A stretch of 64,000 nucleotides of DNA, from assembly GCA_907165065.1 (NCBI GenBank), contig OU015538.1, positions 17,251,165 to 17,315,164 of the forward strand. The letters run 5' to 3'. Of the stretch, positions 52,858 through 64,000 are shown piece after piece (position 1 is the first letter of the stretch; each line of letters opens with the position of its first letter). Below the pieces are notes generated by a model, which worked only from the letters and a program-made list of their open reading frames with translations, did no database searches and was not told the origin of the DNA. Both the position numbers and the translations under genes were made by a program. This stretch comes from Caprimulgus europaeus. Taxonomy: Eukaryota > Chordata > Aves > Caprimulgiformes > Caprimulgidae.

Positions 52858-52946
52858 TCATCTAGGTGTTCCTGCTCCGGCAGGGGGATTGGACTAGATG
52901 ATCTTTCGAGGTCCCTTCCAATCCCTAATATTCTGTGATTCTGTGA
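52858..52946 (+). mobile_element. CR1 LINE 3' terminus (plus strand)
   Basis: The segment contains the typical avian CR1 3' UTR: a GGCAGGGGGATTGGACTAGA-like stretch at 52880-52899, then GAGGTCCCTTCCAA at 52908-52921, and it ends with the tandem octamer-like TTCTGTGATTCTGTGA. Only about 90 bp of CR1 is recognisable. The sequence immediately upstream is A-rich tract and ZNF-derived sequence rather than CR1 ORF2. CR1 insertions usually lack target-site duplications, and none was seen. Divergence from the remembered consensus is low, so the copy looks fairly young. Confidence 0.85.
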
Positions 52947-55900
52947 AAACATGAACAAGGAAATACACAGCTCAAAGGAAATTGGTTGTTAGCCTGTAAG
53001 CTGGAGCATCAGAATGAGTGTCAGATACTGCAAGGAGGAAAACAGAGAACCAGGTGGAAATCTGTTACTGCTAATGGGAAGAGCTGATTGAAGAGTAAAT
53101 GTCAGTAAGTTAGAGCAAGAAAGGGACAAAAGCTGTTCATCATATCGCTTTGGGGAAGAGAAAACAGGCAAAGAGGGCAAACTTGTTGGAAAATAAAGTA
53201 AAATTTGTTTCAGGTGAGGTGTGAAAAATAACCTATCCAGTATCATGTGATTACATTTAGTCTTTAAAAAAGTAGATCATTGGTTAATTTATTTTTAGAG
53301 ACTATTCTCACATTTAATATGTTTGGGCAGATCATAGTACAAAAAAAGATTCTGGAGCCTTAAAGATAACGGTCTTGAAGAAAGTTCCTTATAAACTTGA
53401 AATTTATTGCTTTTTGATAAAGTGGTCTTCAAAAGTTTTTAGAGAAAGAGACCTGGAGATTAACTCCACTTTTTGCACATACTTCTGCCCTACCTATCAG
53501 AGTTGATACAGTACTAAGCAATTAAATATTAGGTGCAGTGTAATGAAAACACTATGCAATTAAACACTGATCCAGTTTGAAAGGAATGCCTGACAAAATT
53601 ACTTTCTTTTTCATTCAAATATATCTTCTCACTAGACAGTAACTATGTGATCACCATGATCTATTCCCTGTGCATGAACACACAAGTGTGCACACTGCAA
53701 GTGACAGGGACTAGGTAACCTGCAATTTCTATATGCCATAAAGGCTAAAAGATAAGGATAAAATTCTGAATCTGACAAGATCAGATAATGTAAATAATAC
53801 GTAGGGCTGAGCAGGACTAACTGAACGTAGTTCTGATGCAAAATCGGAGCATGAAGCCAGGAATTTCAAACGGTTTCCTTATGTGTTTTGCAAAACATTT
53901 AATCATTTAGATTATGTCAGCATTGCAGATTTACCTGGGTTTTACATCACAACTTATCTATCTCAAAGCCTCTTACCTGCACTGGAAGTGATTTAAATCC
54001 CGACAGACTTTCAACAGTAGACGTACAGCTTATGACGCAGGCCCTGCTTTCACTTAAATTAGAACCCACTCTCTTTGCAATGAGGATTTAAGGTGAGTCA
54101 TGAAGGCTAATGGCCTCACTCAATTAACACAGTTGATTAGAAAGAGATGAGACAGCCTCTCACTATTAAAAAAAAACCACCACACACCCGCACACAAAAA
54201 ACCCCAACACCCTAAACCCCTAAATGGGATATACCTGTACACATGATAAAGGAGTGTGACTCCAATGACGATGCTGTGAAGTGATGACAGGATGTGTTTG
54301 TATGAATACAAATGCTTAGAAGTCTAGAAGAAGTGAGATTCTTGATATTTGGGATAATGCTGAAGTTGCAAGTCTTTTGTACTGCACATCCAGTTATGTA
54401 AACATAGCAGTGTTTGGGGCATTTTCTTCTTCCTTAGAAAAGTAAACCTAAAAAAATCCTGTAGCATTCCTCAGAAAGTGAGCCTAGTTAGACAAAGCAG
54501 AGCAACATATCCCAGAAGAACGAACCACCTTCAAGAAAGTTGTTCTCTGCTCTCATTCTGGAGAGAGATGCCAGAAGCACTCCTGTTTGTCTACATTACT
54601 ACATTAGAGATAGGCTGTTCATAGGAATTTACCAACATGACAATACTCAAGAAGGTTAATTGGAATTAACTAAAACGTATGAACTTTGAAGTGGATTAAT
54701 TACATTATCCTAAGTCCTTGTGTAGATATTCTTATTTAAAATTAAAATGATCTTAATTTAGTTTATCTTATTTCACTCCTAAACTAAAGATAAAATGAAT
54801 TAAGATAATTTCAGAACTCATTTGCATTAATTTTCCTGTGTACACATGTGTAAACGAGCACTAAGATCCTAAAACTTAAAACCTCATTCAGTTTCCTCAA
54901 GCATATCAATAATACATCAGAACTGTGAGATTGGTTTTCACACACAAGCTCTTCATGATGACATTGTTTAGGATGGTCACAATATCCAGAATAATGGCGA
55001 TCACAAATCTACTAGCTTTGTAAAGTTTCAAAATCCTTTAGAAACAGAAATTCCTTTAACAGAAAATCCTTTTTATGCAATTGTACTAAAAACAGGGTGA
55101 GAGCAAATGGAAAATTTTATAAGCATCTTGAGTTACACATATTTCATCTATGAAATAACAGCATCCTAAACACAGAAATAGTTTGCAAAGTACTTCACAA
55201 AACCCAATATATGCTATTATTGCCATGTTTCTTTAAAAGTCAATGAGCATAAAACACATGAGAAAATGTGGAATTCTGTATCATACAATTAAGACCAAAT
55301 AAATTTTTTCAGCAGTCCTCTGAATGAAGGCAGACTTTTTATTGAGGTTATTCAGCAAATGGATGATGAAAAAGGAGTTCTAATGAAACCTAATGGTGTA
55401 ACTCAGGTATTCAAAATAAAATGCTAAAACCAGGTCTGAATCCGATGCCATAGGCAATTTCTCTCACATTATTGGGATAAAGCACAATTGTCTAACAATT
55501 GTAATAAAAAGTGTTCTGAAAAATACTTTTAGGAATATTGCTTCCAGTGAAAATTTCTTGTATTTCTTTGTTAAAATATGTAGATTAGCAAAAATATATT
55601 CACATGAGAGAACGGCTGGAATGTTTGTTATGTGACAAAATGTTCCAGTGAAAACAACCAGAGATCATAATAATACAATAGGTAAATTAAATCTAACTTA
55701 TGAATAACACTACTAAAGGAGCAGTGCACTGAATGCCCAGAACCACTCTGCAGTAATTAGGAGGCTTTTCACCAATAAAATAATTACAGATTGCATTGTA
55801 TCTGCCCAATAGCTGAATCTTACTAATTATGGATATATAAATTGACAGAGATGAGCTATATATTTAGTACTACTGTTAGAATGATAAAGAATAATAGTTC

Positions 55901-58613
55901 TGAAATATAAAATCTTTGCTACATTATTTTTTCCTAGAGGAAGGTTGTGACAAGTGTGCTTTAAAGACATTCTTATTTTAAAGATGTTCTCATTGTCTTT
56001 TTATCCTGTGCAAGGACAAAGCTTGCTGAATGCTATTATGAAGAAGAAGGGGTATAAAATGCTGTAACAATGTAAATAACAGGTAAGGAACAGGAATCAG
56101 GAGAGGCACTTGCTATTTCTACATCTATCACTTGTGTGATAGTATCTAAACTATCCAAGTTTCTCAGTTTTTCAACTGAAAACCGTATTTGTATATCTTT
56201 ATGATACATAAAACTAAAAAGATATATAAGAAAATATCACTGAGCTGAATAAGAATTTTATTATTGTTAAGCTAATTAAAATAAATACTTTCAAAGCTAG
56301 TGTGCTCACCATAACACTCAGTTGCACTCCCAAGAAATGGGAGAATGCCTGAAAAAATCTGTAGTCCTTACTGTCAACAACAGGGGAGGTGGATTACCCT
56401 GGATTAAAACAGTTCCAAAAAGATTCAAAGTGCAATGCTTTCCTCTATATCTCCATTGCACTGGATGCTCTTTCTGCTATGTTTTACATCTTAAAACCAT
56501 ACACAATTTCTACTGTAGTTTTGAACTACCATTATTCTTCCTCATCTTAGGCACACTGCTTTGGCAGAGAATTTCCTGCTTTTTCACCACAATGTGAGCA
56601 CTCGGAGAATAAAGAATAACATAAATTCAGATTGTTGCTGGTCTCACTGCAATTATAAAACAGAATTATACCTGGTTTGTATTCATTAAATAGGAAGGTC
56701 ACAGGTATCTTTGAACTGACACTCATTCTTTGTGTGCAAACACATTCTCTTTGATGTACTTATCCCCAGCTTCATACTATCCAATGTGAATTTTTTGACA
56801 GTTTTAAAATATTATAAAGAGAACCTATTTAAAAATTGGAAAAGACAACTCATTAAATAACTTATTTGTACTAAGAACCTTTTATCTTCCACTGAAGGCA
56901 ATAACAACAGTCTCTCTGAAAATTTTCAATAAACAAACAACCTCTTTGAGTTTAGTGCTTTCTCAAGGGACTGATCCTGGCTTTCTCAGAAAGGTATTTT
57001 CCACATGTACTAGATATATGGAAACACTGCAAAAAAAGGAATGTGTTCTAAATTACCTTTACTAGAAGTTACACCCCTTTTATATCTTCAGATTTAATAA
57101 AAATATAAAGAAAGTATTTTTTGAAAGTCATATGACTTTCCTATTATTTGCTTTATTTATGATGGCTTAATTAAAAACTAAATTCACTTCTGGACAAACT
57201 GGAGGCTAACTGATTGTGAACCAGCAGGACCTCTACTAAAGACATGTTATCTGTGTACTCCAGTGACGCAGTTAATAGACATCTCTTAACAGGTCCATAA
57301 GTAAATTCCAACTCAGACAATATTTCTGAGCAGAACTTGCTTTTGATTTTTTTTAAAGTTTTTTTTAACGTTGTTCACAGTAAGATCTATCCAACATTAA
57401 ATGATAATTACATTAATCAGCAGTAAGTACATGATGTTGATTTTATCCTGCATGTACATAGCACAATGCAAGAAAGATTCCACTGCATAAGCACCAAAAA
57501 AAGCACTAACCTACAGGTCAAGAATTGAACAAGAAGTTGAGTTAGGAGCAATATGGTAAGTGAAAATTCTTTCCTTTGTCATCCTAAGATAAAACTGATA
57601 CACCTGCTGCACTCAGTTAAACTGCCATTTAAAGCAAAGTATTTGGGCATATCCAGCTTGTTTGTAGGTCCTTTACATTCTTTATAAGATTTACTTTTGG
57701 TTTGTGTCTTTTTCATTTCCTATTATTCTTATATTTCCATTTTACAGGATAACTAAATCTCAATTCTTACTTTCTTTCATTGCTTTCCATTTAGGTGGAG
57801 AATAGACAGACATGTTGAACTTGTTCTTATTTGAACTTCCTATTTCAGAACTGCTCAGCCAGGAATGCAAATTACAGAGCAACGGTGATCCTGTAAATTA
57901 GATCACCCTAATGCTCCTCACACATCAGCAGACTCAAACTTTTTGATGCAGAACCAGAGAAGCACTTTAAATACACTGAGTTCTAATTCAGGAAAGAAAG
58001 AAAAGGAAGAAATGTTTATTGTAAGTCTCTCTGTATGTCACACCAAAACTATTTCTAAAAAGAGCAGAGATTTTTTCTCATTTAAAAATGAGTTGTGATG
58101 ATTACCTCAAGGAATATTAAGAAAAAACATGAGGCTAATTCCATCATTGCTTTTAAAAATCCCGTATGCAATTTGTCTTTCTTTTCTGAGGGTTAAGAAT
58201 CTAAACTGTAATGGCAGAAACAACCATTTATCTGCCATTGTTCATTCCCAAGAGTTATTCATAAGCACTGCATTAGTTTTCAGAGGGAGCTAACTACCTC
58301 AGCTTTTATTCAGAACATGTACTGTCTGCACTGTTCATTGGTGGGGTCATACACAATTTACTCTTTTATGCATTCTCATCTCATTTTTGCTTTCTTATTT
58401 AAATGCAGTATTATTTATTGTGGTGTAAAAAGAAAACAGCCTCAATCCAAGGTGACTGCTAAGACAAAATAAGTGATAAGTAGCTTTTGTCATTACTGCC
58501 CACAGTGTCATTTTCCACATGCTTGTGCCTAAAAGTTGGGAGAGTGGGAGGTGGTTGGGTTTTTTTCCAGGTTTTTATTTCTAAGACAGTTCTCAAATTT
58601 TGTTTAATTATAG

Positions 58614-58684
58614 AGATGTCAGTAGCCCAAAGAAATCTAGGAAATAAAGAACCAGAGCCAGAAGCACACTACAACAATGTATGA
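58614..58684 (+). other. Candidate 3'-terminal exon fragment
   Basis: A T-rich acceptor ending TTAATTATAG is followed by AG and then an open frame beginning at an ATG (58616). It encodes 22 residues ending EPEPEAHYNNV before TGA at 58682-58684. The acidic, tyrosine-bearing C-terminus looks protein-like, but 22 codons is well within chance. No family was recognised. Confidence 0.15.
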
Positions 58685-60531
58685 TGTTGGCAGAATGGAT
58701 TTTAATTGCTACTGTTGTAATTTCTTGCTCTTTTTATTTCTTGTAAGTTTTTAAAAAAATACTTAAACATTATGAACTATGGTCTGTAGTTTCCCATATG
58801 CTGTGGAAATATGTAAGCTTTGACCAATCAGCAGAAATCAAGTGTGTGTACATATATTCCCTCACACACTTAATCTTAGACAGAACACCATTAAGATTGA
58901 AAAAGTCAATTACTAAGAGACAATAAACCTGAATTAAGCTTGTGTTTGCAACCTCCGAGGCCTCTGTATGTGTGCGGTCTGATACAGATTTTGATTACAT
59001 GGTCTTGGATACAGAGTTTTGATTTAATGCATAGTTCATTTTGTTGGTGTGTCTTCATTAGTGTGTGACTTGTTTAATTTTTTACTGCACACTTCAAACT
59101 TAGCTCTCAGGACAGATCTGTTCACCTCTTGATGGGAAAATTATTAATCTCTACTACCACTTTGTAACATTCATCACTGGACTATCTGACTCTCCACTAA
59201 TAATAACGAATCTACTTTTTTCATGTAGTCTTTGTGAGATTAAATATGTGATGGAAAAGAACTAAAGGAATTAAGGCAGGGAGAAATTAAGATTAAAGGT
59301 ACTCACAAATTTTCCATGAGCAGTCTGAGGTAGTTAGGATCCAGTAGTTAAGAGTACTTAGAGCACTTTATAACAAAGTTTGTCAGAAAAATTCTACAGG
59401 GAAGTTTTAGTTTATACTGAGAAATATAATGTTTCACTGACATAATTAGACCTGATCTGGGCTTCACGTTTAATTAAAGAAATAATGGAAAATGAAATCA
59501 CAACCTGCTATCTATCCACCCTTATAAAAGAGTGCAAACCTTCTATTTATCCACTCTTAAGATTATGTAAATCATTTTTATACCCAAATGCTATTAATCC
59601 TGCCTGAGAAGTATTCCAGTCTGCACCTTCATTCCACTGGTGCTCCACAGTGTGCTAACATAACATTGCACTCTAAGTCTATGCATTAGAAGAATTAGGT
59701 AGCCCTAGTCTCCATGTTGTTAAAATACAGAACTCAACAATCAAGAAACATATAAATAAATCCAAAGGTTTGCTAAATAAAAAGAAAAATAAGTGCAGCG
59801 TTTGTAAGAAGAAAATATTATTAGAATAAGGAAAGGAAAAAGACAATTGTGATTCATGTATATTCATGTAGTCTGCTTGGCACAATATATTTCCCACTTA
59901 AACTCTTAAATGTATAGAAGAACATGGTTACACTCAGACAGGCTTTAAGAAGTTTGCCAGGATAGATGACAGTCATTCTGTCAAGTTCTGCTTTCACATT
60001 AAATACTTTGCTTTTGCATTTCTACATGCATGGCAGCCATTCTACTCACTTCTTGAAAGCCTTATTTCTATTTTACTTCCTTCAAGAAAGCATTGTATAC
60101 TGTCTGTTAAGGAGGACGATACATAACGTATACTGTGTTCACACTGGCCTACAAGGAGGCATTGCTACAGATACTCCACCCAGTTATGAGAAGGTATGAG
60201 GGAAGACAGTCCTTTTCTGGATCTAGAATTATTTCCCATTAAGCTGCCTAATGACCCTAGGATATTGGTGAGTCCTAACCATTTCTTAATAATGGATATT
60301 ATGACTCATCCGTCCATCCTGCCTTACCTTTCAATGCACCATTGAAAAGATAGGAAGCCATTTTAGTAACATATCCTAATATATCATAGCAATTTAACTT
60401 CTAATAGATTTTATTATTGCTTTTAATTCTTTTTTCTTTCAAGGATATTGATTTTGAGAGTACACTACTCTTGCAATTAGATACAACTGGTTTTTCAGTA
60501 TGTAATCATTTTTGCTTTGTAACTTTTGCAG

Positions 60532-60580
60532 GAGACAAACTGCCCTAATATAACCTCTGATCTCTCCAAGTCATCTACAG
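60532..60580 (+). other. Candidate internal exon (49 bp)
   Basis: The acceptor TTTGTAACTTTTGCAG (to 60531) and donor ACAG|GTGTTA bracket 49 bases that are open in phase 0 (ETNCPNITSDLSKSST). If unspliced, the frame runs to a TAA at 60601. No protein family is recognised and the donor is mediocre. Such short open frames are common by chance. Confidence 0.15.
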
Positions 60581-62101
60581 GTGTTAAAATAACAAGGACA
60601 TAAATATGATGCACAAGTTAGTGAATGCAAAACAAGAGTGTAACTATAATATGTTAAATAAATGGCTCTATTGTCTGACCTGTCAACACACTAGAACCTA
60701 AAACTGCTACGTACTTGCACACACACAGCACTTACAAAGCAGTTAGGTAAAGCAGCCTGAGGTAACAGCTGGGTAACACAAAACGCTCGTGCTTCTTAAA
60801 AAAAAGTTCTCACTGTCTACCAAGAAACACAGCAGGCATCTCCACTGCAGCCTCAGAACTCCATTTCTCAGCAAAACTCCGTCCTCTGCAGAAGTATTCT
60901 ATAGAGAATATATTTCATGGTCTGCTTCTCTGAAAATTTACATAAAGCCAGCAAGCTTCTTCAGTGAGAAGGTGGTGTCTTACAAGGCTAGATCACTGTT
61001 TGTTCTATCAATAGTACTTGTTTAAGCATTACACTGCGAGCTGTTTCTCTTCTATTAACAATTTTGCTGCTATTCTGCACATATTAAGCAGCTTCCCTAG
61101 TGATGCAGAAAGGAGGCATTAAACCATGACAAGAAACATTATTCTAATATTATCAGAAAAAAAATATATTTACTATTCACAGGAGGAAAATCAGGCTGAT
61201 GTTTTAGTTCTTTTGGAGAAATAAAGTGTTAAAAAGCACATGGAATTTTGTCAGGACCTTTTTCCACAATTAATGCAGTTTATGTTTCTGCTTTATTTTC
61301 ATAATCTATGTCACCCAGTCATAGCTTTTTTTTATTTTTAATTCCAAGTTATCTTTTGTTTTTAGTGTACTTCAAGCAAGAAATTGGTATTTCCTTTAGA
61401 GAGCAACAGGGTAGTACCAGTCCTCTTTTATGATCTATGTGAAAACATGGTCATTATTGTAACATGGAGTTTGCTTTCAGTACACACAGAATTCCCCCCT
61501 CACGGTGTCCTTCCAACTATAACTTGTAATTATCTATGTCAAGCGTAAATGGAGACTTCCTGCCCAAGAATATAAGAAATTAAGCACAGCTACTGGTTAG
61601 TGCTTCAGAAAAGAAACAGTAATTTCTCATAATTCCATCAAAATTAAATAGAACTTAAATGACACACAGATGTCAGGCATAATTCAGGACCTGTAGTCAA
61701 CACTGCCTCAAAACCCTTTTTTAAGCAAAAATAGAAATTACCATTAAAACATTCATATTTTTAAGTGGTCATGGTCTTTTCCCGTCTGTGATTTAGATTA
61801 GCACTTTTTTTGAGAAACCATCAGAAAAGCTGAGTTACAATGAGCTACTCAAAACAACCCAAAACACCTTTGGAACAACACGAAAATGACTGTGTTCCTA
61901 GTCACCACGAGCTGTCAGGAAATAAAGCACCTATTCCTATGAGTGACTTGAAAACTAGTAAGAACAAATTCAGGAATTAGCCATTTTGTTTCTCTTTTTA
62001 GTCAAATTTTTATGCATGTGTATCTTTTTGTGCTTCTAAGAAAAAATAGCTTGTAGTGTACATAGCATTGAAGACACCAAATGTGTACCTTCTTTCCTCA
62101 G

Positions 62102-62224
62102 AAACAACGAGCTTCTGCGCCAGCACAGGTATCTGAAATACTTAAAATAATAAAGCTGTCTAAGACCATTATTGATTTTACCATATATAAAGCAGCTGAA
62201 GCATTAGACAGCACACATTGCTAG
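62102..62224 (+). other. Candidate microexon (27 bp) or terminal exon (40 codons)
   Basis: A strong pyrimidine-rich acceptor (TGTACCTTCTTTCCTCAG, ending 62101) is followed 27 bases later by CAG|GTATCT, so 62102-62128 could be a microexon of nine codons (KQRASAPAQ). Without that donor, the same frame stays open for 40 codons to TAG at 62222-62224. The short segment has several CpGs, unusual for its surroundings. No homologue is recognised and the two readings cannot be separated here. Confidence 0.2.
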
Positions 62225-64000
62225 TCATAAACATTACAAGGTATCTGTATCTTCAGCAAATACATAATGTTGTTGTTAATGTAGCAGATTATTCACTTTG
62301 GAATCAGAGTCCTGGAAGTGTCCTTGGTGTCTGCTTCTACATACTTCAGCTGCAATGACAATCAGAAGGGCAAGGCTACTACTACTTATTATGATGTAAT
62401 GCCATGTTAAGCAGATACCTGAACAGTCATCTTGCTGGGGACTTATCCTTGTAATTGCAGTTGCAAATCTGTTCTATCTGGAGCCTCTGGAACTTTTTGT
62501 AGGGTTATTAGATGTGAGAGAGCCGAGCAAGCTCAGTGGCACTGTGCTCATGAAAAGCAGCCCAAAAGAACTTAACTGACCATATCACCTGTTTTACACT
62601 TATGGCTTTCCTAATTCTAATTAAAAAAAAAGGAAAAAAAAAAAACCCAGTCAAAAGTGTAATGGCCTTGCTTTAAATCACACACTGTATTGGGATTAAA
62701 AAATAATTATTATTCCTCTTTTAGGTAAGAAGATTATCATGCCACTAATTATTCTCAATAGAATAAAAGAGATGAGAAAATAATCTAAAACTTTTCCTGA
62801 TGGAACTAAACTCATGACTAGGCTTAATAGGCTCATTATAATTATCAACAACTTTTGCTTCGCTAGTTCCAGAAAGAATTGTTACTAGGATAACATTTGA
62901 AGCTGACTTTCCATATACAAAAATTCTGTTGGCTGCTTGCACTATTGCACAAATAAAGATGGAATAATCTCTTTGTAGTACTTAGAAAAGAAAGTTCATT
63001 TAAAAAATCTTATTATTTAATGGTAGCATGCTACACAATTCAGAGCAGTTTAGAAGGGTCTGACCTTGGCAAAGAGATATCTGGGCAGATTTGGGTAATG
63101 GAGCAGGCTACCCATATAAGCAGGGAAGGGTAGAAACTTCCCCAGTGCCTCAGCTAGCATGGCAGGTCTGCACAGCTCAACCCTGTTCCACTGAAGGTTT
63201 TGATTACAGCTGGTGCTTCAGCAGCACAAAACATTGCAACCATTATGCTGCCATCTAAAGGATAAAAAAAGAGGGGGGAAGATTAGATTTTCCATGTGCT
63301 CCGTGGGAATTATGAACTAATTGGCACTTAACTGTTCAAATTCTAGGTTTTAATTAGAACTGCACTTGAAACCTGGGGGATATTTTTAAGTGTTGACTCA
63401 ATGTAGTGGACTGGTTCACCACCAGCAGTAACGTAACACTTGTACTTTTAGAGATTTCATTACACAGGAATGTTAGGAGTCAGAAATTATTTATAGACTG
63501 CATGACAATTTACAGCTCAGAAAAATTAACACAGATAGATAGCTCTGCAAACAAGAGCCTCGATATATCCTCTTCCTATTCTATGACTGAGTAAGCAGCC
63601 ATATCAAAGTCCTCTTTAGTTTACTTCTGCAATGTCTTCAAAAGAAATTGGAACTTGGTAAAATAAATTAATGAAGTACAAGATCCTACTCACCAGGTGG
63701 GTTTTCCCAAGGAACCCACAATGCTAATTATAAAACTTAATTAATAACATTGTATTTTTTTATCACTTTATCACAGTTTGATATTTATACTTTTCCATCA
63801 GTTTAAAAAAAAAAATATTCGTATTTTTGGCAACTGCATTTTAATCTACATTTAACAAACAAAAGAGATAAGAAAACAATAGTTTAAATCTCATTAAGAT
63901 TTTAATCTCACAAATAGAATATTGAAATTTATGTAGTTTGTTTATATAAACTATTATTCAACGATGGATCACAGAAAGTATAAACTTAGAGAATTGTTTT

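Larger units (their letters stand above)
52947..64000. other. AT-rich noncoding DNA downstream of the CR1 end
   Basis: Return to AT-rich sequence. Only the weak exon-like candidates at 58614, 60532 and 62102 were found, with an A-rich run at 62623-62645. No recognisable protein or RNA gene. Confidence 0.6.

Noticed and set aside
57513..57556. 44-bp plus-strand exon ending ATG|GTAAGTG
   Set aside because: Good donor but the acceptor lacks a pyrimidine tract.
61495..61545. Possible CR1 3' end (GTGTCCTTCCAACTATAAC)
   Set aside because: Only one short block matches; the preceding GGATTGGACTAGA-like block is absent.
63694..63723. Minus-strand mini-exon with a CTG|GTGAGTAG donor
   Set aside because: The acceptor is AT-rich with little pyrimidine tract, and the 30-base frame carries no information.
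1..64000. CRISPR arrays, operons, tRNA or rRNA genes, prokaryotic mobile elements
   Set aside because: No spaced direct repeats, no tRNA-like B-box with cloverleaf, no long prokaryote-style genes; the content is vertebrate nuclear DNA.

Overview
The window reads as vertebrate, almost certainly avian, nuclear DNA. It is strongly AT-rich and has no bacterial gene organisation. It is poor in interspersed repeats. It carries the 3' terminus typical of avian CR1 LINEs (an octamer-like ATTCTGTG repeat end at 52858-52946), an LTR of the avian ERVL-like type (20224-20870, minus) and an ancient amniote-type repeat relic (around 13263-13342). Nothing identifies the species.

Most of the 64 kb looks like a gene desert or one or more very long introns. 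The many short open frames are what AT-rich noncoding sequence gives by chance. The one clear protein-coding stretch is at 51334-52578 (+): a GC- and CpG-rich, intronless open frame with six tandem C2H2 (Krueppel-type) zinc fingers. It stands alone in AT-rich surroundings and is followed, after an A-rich tract, by a CR1 3' end. Together the parts look like a ZNF mRNA copy carried in on a CR1 tail, either a chimeric retrocopy or a retrogene. This is the most interesting object in the window.

Layout: 1-20 kb is AT-rich noncoding sequence with simple repeats, a perfect 12-bp-arm inverted repeat near 10.37 kb and an ancient repeat at 13.3 kb. A solo LTR lies at 20.2-20.9 kb and a GC-richer block of unknown origin at 25.0-25.56 kb. 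At 26.2-33.2 kb there are conserved-element-like blocks and the best candidate isolated exon (29657-29733, +). A compound GAT/AAT microsatellite with a 21-bp direct repeat lies at 35.3-35.5 kb, and a degraded CR1 end at 40.1 kb. The ZNF-CR1 unit is at 51.3-52.95 kb. At 58.6-62.2 kb there are several weak plus-strand acceptor-plus-open-frame candidates that might belong to a host gene but are individually within chance expectation.

No rRNA, tRNA, CRISPR array, operon or bacterial mobile element was seen. With one recognisable gene, no joint pathway can be described.
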